Shown in pieces: positions 51,964-53,998 of a DNA stretch of 53,998 nucleotides. The notes beneath the pieces were generated by a model that saw only the letters and a list, made by a program, of their open reading frames with translations, had not been told where the DNA came from and did no database searches. Position 1 is the first letter of the stretch. Each line of letters starts with the position of its first letter. A program made the position numbers and the translations under genes. The DNA comes from an uncultured Pseudorhodobacter sp. (lineage in GTDB: Bacteria; Pseudomonadota; Alphaproteobacteria; Rhodobacterales; Rhodobacteraceae): NCBI GenBank assembly GCA_913062925.1, contig CAJXWJ010000017.1:1-53998 (forward strand). Direction: 5' to 3'.

Positions 51964-53508
51964 ATGAATGGTGCGGAAACTTTGGTAAAAACCATGTTGG
52001 CCTCGGGTGTCGAGGTGTGTTTTGCCAATCCGGGTACGTCAGAGATGCATTTCGTTGCCGCCCTTGATAGCCACCCCGAGATGCGCTGCATCCTGTGTCT
52101 GTTTGAAGGCGGGGCCACAGGGGCGGCGGATGGCTATTACCGCATGTCGGGGCGGGTGGCGGCCACGCTGCTGCATTTGGCCCCCGGTTTTGGCAATGCC
52201 TTTGCCAATCTGCACAATGCCCGCAAGGCGCAGTCGGGCGTGGTCAATGTGATGGGCGAACACGCCAGCTATCATTTGCAATACGAGGCCCCCTTGAAGG
52301 GCGATACCGAAGGCATCAGCCGCACAGTGTCGCATTGGACCCGCACCGCCAGCGATGCAGGCTCGGTTGCGCGCGATGGTGCCGAGGCCATTCGCGCGGC
52401 ACGCTCGAAAAACGGCCAGATCGCCACGCTGATCTTGCCCGCCGATACCGCTTGGGACAGCGCGGTTGGCCCGCAGATTGCCGAGGCCCCTGCGGCGCTT
52501 GCGCGGCCAAATCTGGCGCAGGTGCAGGCGGCGGCGGCGGCCTTGCGCACAAAAGGTGCGGCACTTTTGGTTGATGGCACGGCGCTGCACGGCCCGCTTG
52601 GGCAGATTGCGGCGCGGATTGCCAAGGCGACGGGCTGCCGATTGCTGGCGCCCTGTCTTGCAGCACGGGTGCGGCGCGGAGCGGGGGCGGTTGACTTTGA
52701 ACGGCTGGCCTATGTGGTGGAAGAAAACGTCGCGGTGCTGGCGGGCATCACCGCGCTTGTGCTGTGTGGCACGCAAGATCCGACCAGCTTTTTCGCCTAT
52801 CCCAACAAACCCAGCCTGCCAACGCCGCCTGATTGCCGCATCCTGCATCTGGGCGATATTGGCGGCGATTATGGCTGGAGCTTGCAGGCCCTTGCCGCCG
52901 AACTGGGCATTGCCGAGGATCTGGCGGTGGAAGGCATCGCGTTGGATCTGCCGCCCTGCGCGACGGGCAGCATGAGCCTTGCGAAAATCGGCCAATCCTT
53001 TGCAGCGCTGTTGCCCGAAGACGCGGTGGTGGTGGATGAGGCGATCTCATCTTCGCGCTATTTCATCGCGGCCAGTGCGGCTGCGCGTGGGCATGACTGG
53101 CTTGCGGTCACGGGCGGCGCGATTGGCTATGGCTTGCCTGCCGCGGTGGGGGCGGCGGTGGCCTGCCCAGACCGCAAGGTGGTTTGCCTCGAGGGTGACG
53201 GTTCGGGCATGTACACCTTGCAATCGCTGTGGACGATGGCGCGCGAAGGGCTGGATGTGCTGATCGTGGTGCTATCAAACCGCGGCTATCAGATTTTGCG
53301 CGGCGAATTGGCGAATGTGGGGGTAACAGATGTCGGCCGCAACGCGGTGCGGATGTTTGATGTGGTTGAACCCAGTCTGGATTGGGTGGCGCTTGCGAAA
53401 GGTCATGGTGTCGAGGCCGTTCGCGTCACCGATACCGATCAGTTCAACGCAGCCTTTGCCGCAGGTCTGGCGCGCAAGGGTCCCTATGTAATTGAAGTGA
53501 TCTGCTAA
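51964..53508 (+). CDS. ThDP-dependent enzyme, acetolactate synthase-like
   Basis: 514 residues in the acetolactate synthase / benzoylformate decarboxylase superfamily. The activating Glu lies in LFEGGATGAADGYYRMSG, and the ThDP/Mg2+ motif is GDGSGMYTLQSLWTM ... LSNRGY. It is shorter than IlvB (about 570), and no IlvH small subunit is adjacent, so a catabolic or decarboxylase role is more likely than branched-chain synthesis. Start ATG 51964; AAAGGG lies about 7 nt before it. The real substrate cannot be deduced. Confidence 0.85.
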   Translation: MNGAETLVKTMLASGVEVCFANPGTSEMHFVAALDSHPEMRCILCLFEGGATGAADGYYRMSGRVAATLLHLAPGFGNAFANLHNARKAQSGVVNVMGEHASYHLQYEAPLKGDTEGISRTVSHWTRTASDAGSVARDGAEAIRAARSKNGQIATLILPADTAWDSAVGPQIAEAPAALARPNLAQVQAAAAALRTKGAALLVDGTALHGPLGQIAARIAKATGCRLLAPCLAARVRRGAGAVDFERLAYVVEENVAVLAGITALVLCGTQDPTSFFAYPNKPSLPTPPDCRILHLGDIGGDYGWSLQALAAELGIAEDLAVEGIALDLPPCATGSMSLAKIGQSFAALLPEDAVVVDEAISSSRYFIAASAAARGHDWLAVTGGAIGYGLPAAVGAAVACPDRKVVCLEGDGSGMYTLQSLWTMAREGLDVLIVVLSNRGYQILRGELANVGVTDVGRNAVRMFDVVEPSLDWVALAKGHGVEAVRVTDTDQFNAAFAAGLARKGPYVIEVIC

Positions 53509-53546
53509 AGCCGCTGGGCCGGCGAAGTGGGTCCTGCGCCAAGGTT

Positions 53547-53585
53547 TTTCAACCATGGGTTGAAATGTGCTGCGGATTCTCCGCA
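53547..53585. repeat. Two adjacent inverted repeats
   Basis: TTTCAACC-ATG-GGTTGAAA (53547-53565) and TGCGGA-TTC-TCCGCA (53571-53585) are perfect dyads. They follow the ThDP gene stop and could form hairpins in its 3' end. The second contains a GANTC site (GATTC, 53575-53579). Confidence 0.6.
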
Positions 53586-53587
53586 CG

Positions 53588-53601
53588 TTAACTTTAATTA
53601 A
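53588..53601 (+). promoter_or_regulatory. CtrA-like half-site pair TTAA-N6-TTAA
   Basis: TTAACTTTAATTAA resembles the CtrA consensus TTAA-N7-TTAA except that the spacer is one base short. It lies about 48 bp before the next gene in an AT-rich stretch. CtrA control is possible but weak evidence. Confidence 0.3.
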
Positions 53602-53648
53602 TACAATTGTGTTGAAGAATTGCGTGACAAATACTGCTGCACCGCTTC

Positions 53649-53998
53649 ATGAAGTCTTGTTGCACAGCAGTTGATGTTTTGATGAGTGTTGAGGATCTGA
53701 GTGAGTTTGCCGTGAACTTCCTGCTCTCGGGGCATGGGACATCGCGTCAGCTTGCCGTGCAGCTTGCTCAGAAAATGCCGCAGAGCCCACCGCTTGAAGT
53801 GGTGTTTTTGCTGTCGATCACCGCTTCTGGCATTGAGGAAACCTTTTCAGGCCCGCAGATGGAGCGTCTTGCGGTGGAAAGCTGGCGGGCGGCTGCGCTT
53901 TTAAGTGTTGATCTGCATATGATGCAGCTGCGCGGCCTGCGCTGTGCAACCTGTCACGATCTGCTGACCTATTGGCGGCAGGTGGATGGGTTTTTCTT
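53649..53998 (+). CDS. Unknown protein, 3'-truncated by window edge
   Basis: The frame is open from ATG 53649 to the end of the window (at least 116 codons); ATG 53682 (MSVEDLSEF) is an alternative start. Neither has a good ribosome site. Codon use is like the neighbours. The visible protein is soluble, with SRQLAVQLAQKMPQSPPLEV and AVESWRAAALLSVD, and no recognised domain. Near the end it has LRCATCHDLLTYW, a CxxCH motif typical of c-type heme, but there is no signal peptide, so coincidence or a metal site is more likely. No function assigned. Confidence 0.6.
   Translation, partial: MKSCCTAVDVLMSVEDLSEFAVNFLLSGHGTSRQLAVQLAQKMPQSPPLEVVFLLSITASGIEETFSGPQMERLAVESWRAAALLSVDLHMMQLRGLRCATCHDLLTYWRQVDGFF

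Overview
This 54 kb window is chromosomal sequence of a photosynthetic-bacteria-type alphaproteobacterium, most likely a member of the Rhodobacterales (Rhodobacter/Gemmobacter-like). The reasons are high GC with G/C-ending codons, the ethylmalonyl-CoA pathway enzyme Mcd, a pckA / chvI-chvG-hprK-rapZ-EIIA-HPr block, a CcrM cell-cycle methylase next to rnhB, and several protein families typical of this order (DUF1491, DUF6473, DUF4170, TIGR02466). Base composition and gene style look uniform. I see no insertion sequence, prophage, CRISPR array, rRNA or tRNA gene, so this is core-like genome. Identifications rest on motifs, length and gene order; no database was searched.

Layout. 1-3100: era (5' cut by the window edge), DUF1491, recO and an MFS transporter. 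3089-6261: mcd, a small secreted protein and a TauE-type exporter. 6321-13587: pckA, divergent from chvI-chvG-hprK-rapZ-manX-like EIIA-ptsH and an acyltransferase; this couples an envelope two-component system to a regulatory phosphotransferase chain. 13584-18086: hbd, DUF6473, etfA-etfB, a PduO-type cobalamin adenosyltransferase and a HIG1 small membrane protein. 18184-25578: an SDR, an SH3 protein, parC, a rhodanese, then DUF4170-kdtA-like-lpxK (lipid A/Kdo) and a TIGR02466 oxygenase. 25625-30646: MAPEG, a class III CoA-transferase, a DsbA-like protein and a DUF721 protein, then mutY and alkB. 30647-33835: a permease, ccrM and rnhB. 34024-37472: a small secreted protein, a membrane-tethered winged-helix protein and a DEAD-box helicase with a heavily structured leader. 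37512-45203: CysQ/IMPase, pmbA, DUF2125, SDR, enoyl-CoA hydratase, MscS and a TIGR03862 flavoprotein. 45259-53998: rnr, a lytic transglycosylase, cytochrome c', an I78 inhibitor-like protein, class III alcohol dehydrogenase, NYN-LOTUS, a ThDP enzyme and a 3'-truncated unknown gene.

How the genes fit together. Mcd, Hbd, EtfAB and the cobalamin adenosyltransferase fit C2/C4 acyl-CoA assimilation through the ethylmalonyl-CoA pathway: ETF takes electrons from acyl-CoA dehydrogenases and adenosylcobalamin serves the mutases. PckA and ChvGI-HprK-HPr connect carbon flux with envelope signalling. CcrM and its promoter are cell-cycle machinery.

The best candidates for undescribed biology are three. 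First, a predicted multi-hairpin RNA leader (35006-35137) sits directly before the helicase Shine-Dalgarno and starts at a predicted promoter. Second, a two-gene operon (34024-34984) encodes a small exported protein and a membrane-anchored winged-helix regulator. Third, the ccrM promoter has GANTC sites inside the -35/-10 spacer and a perfect DnaA box at the predicted start site.
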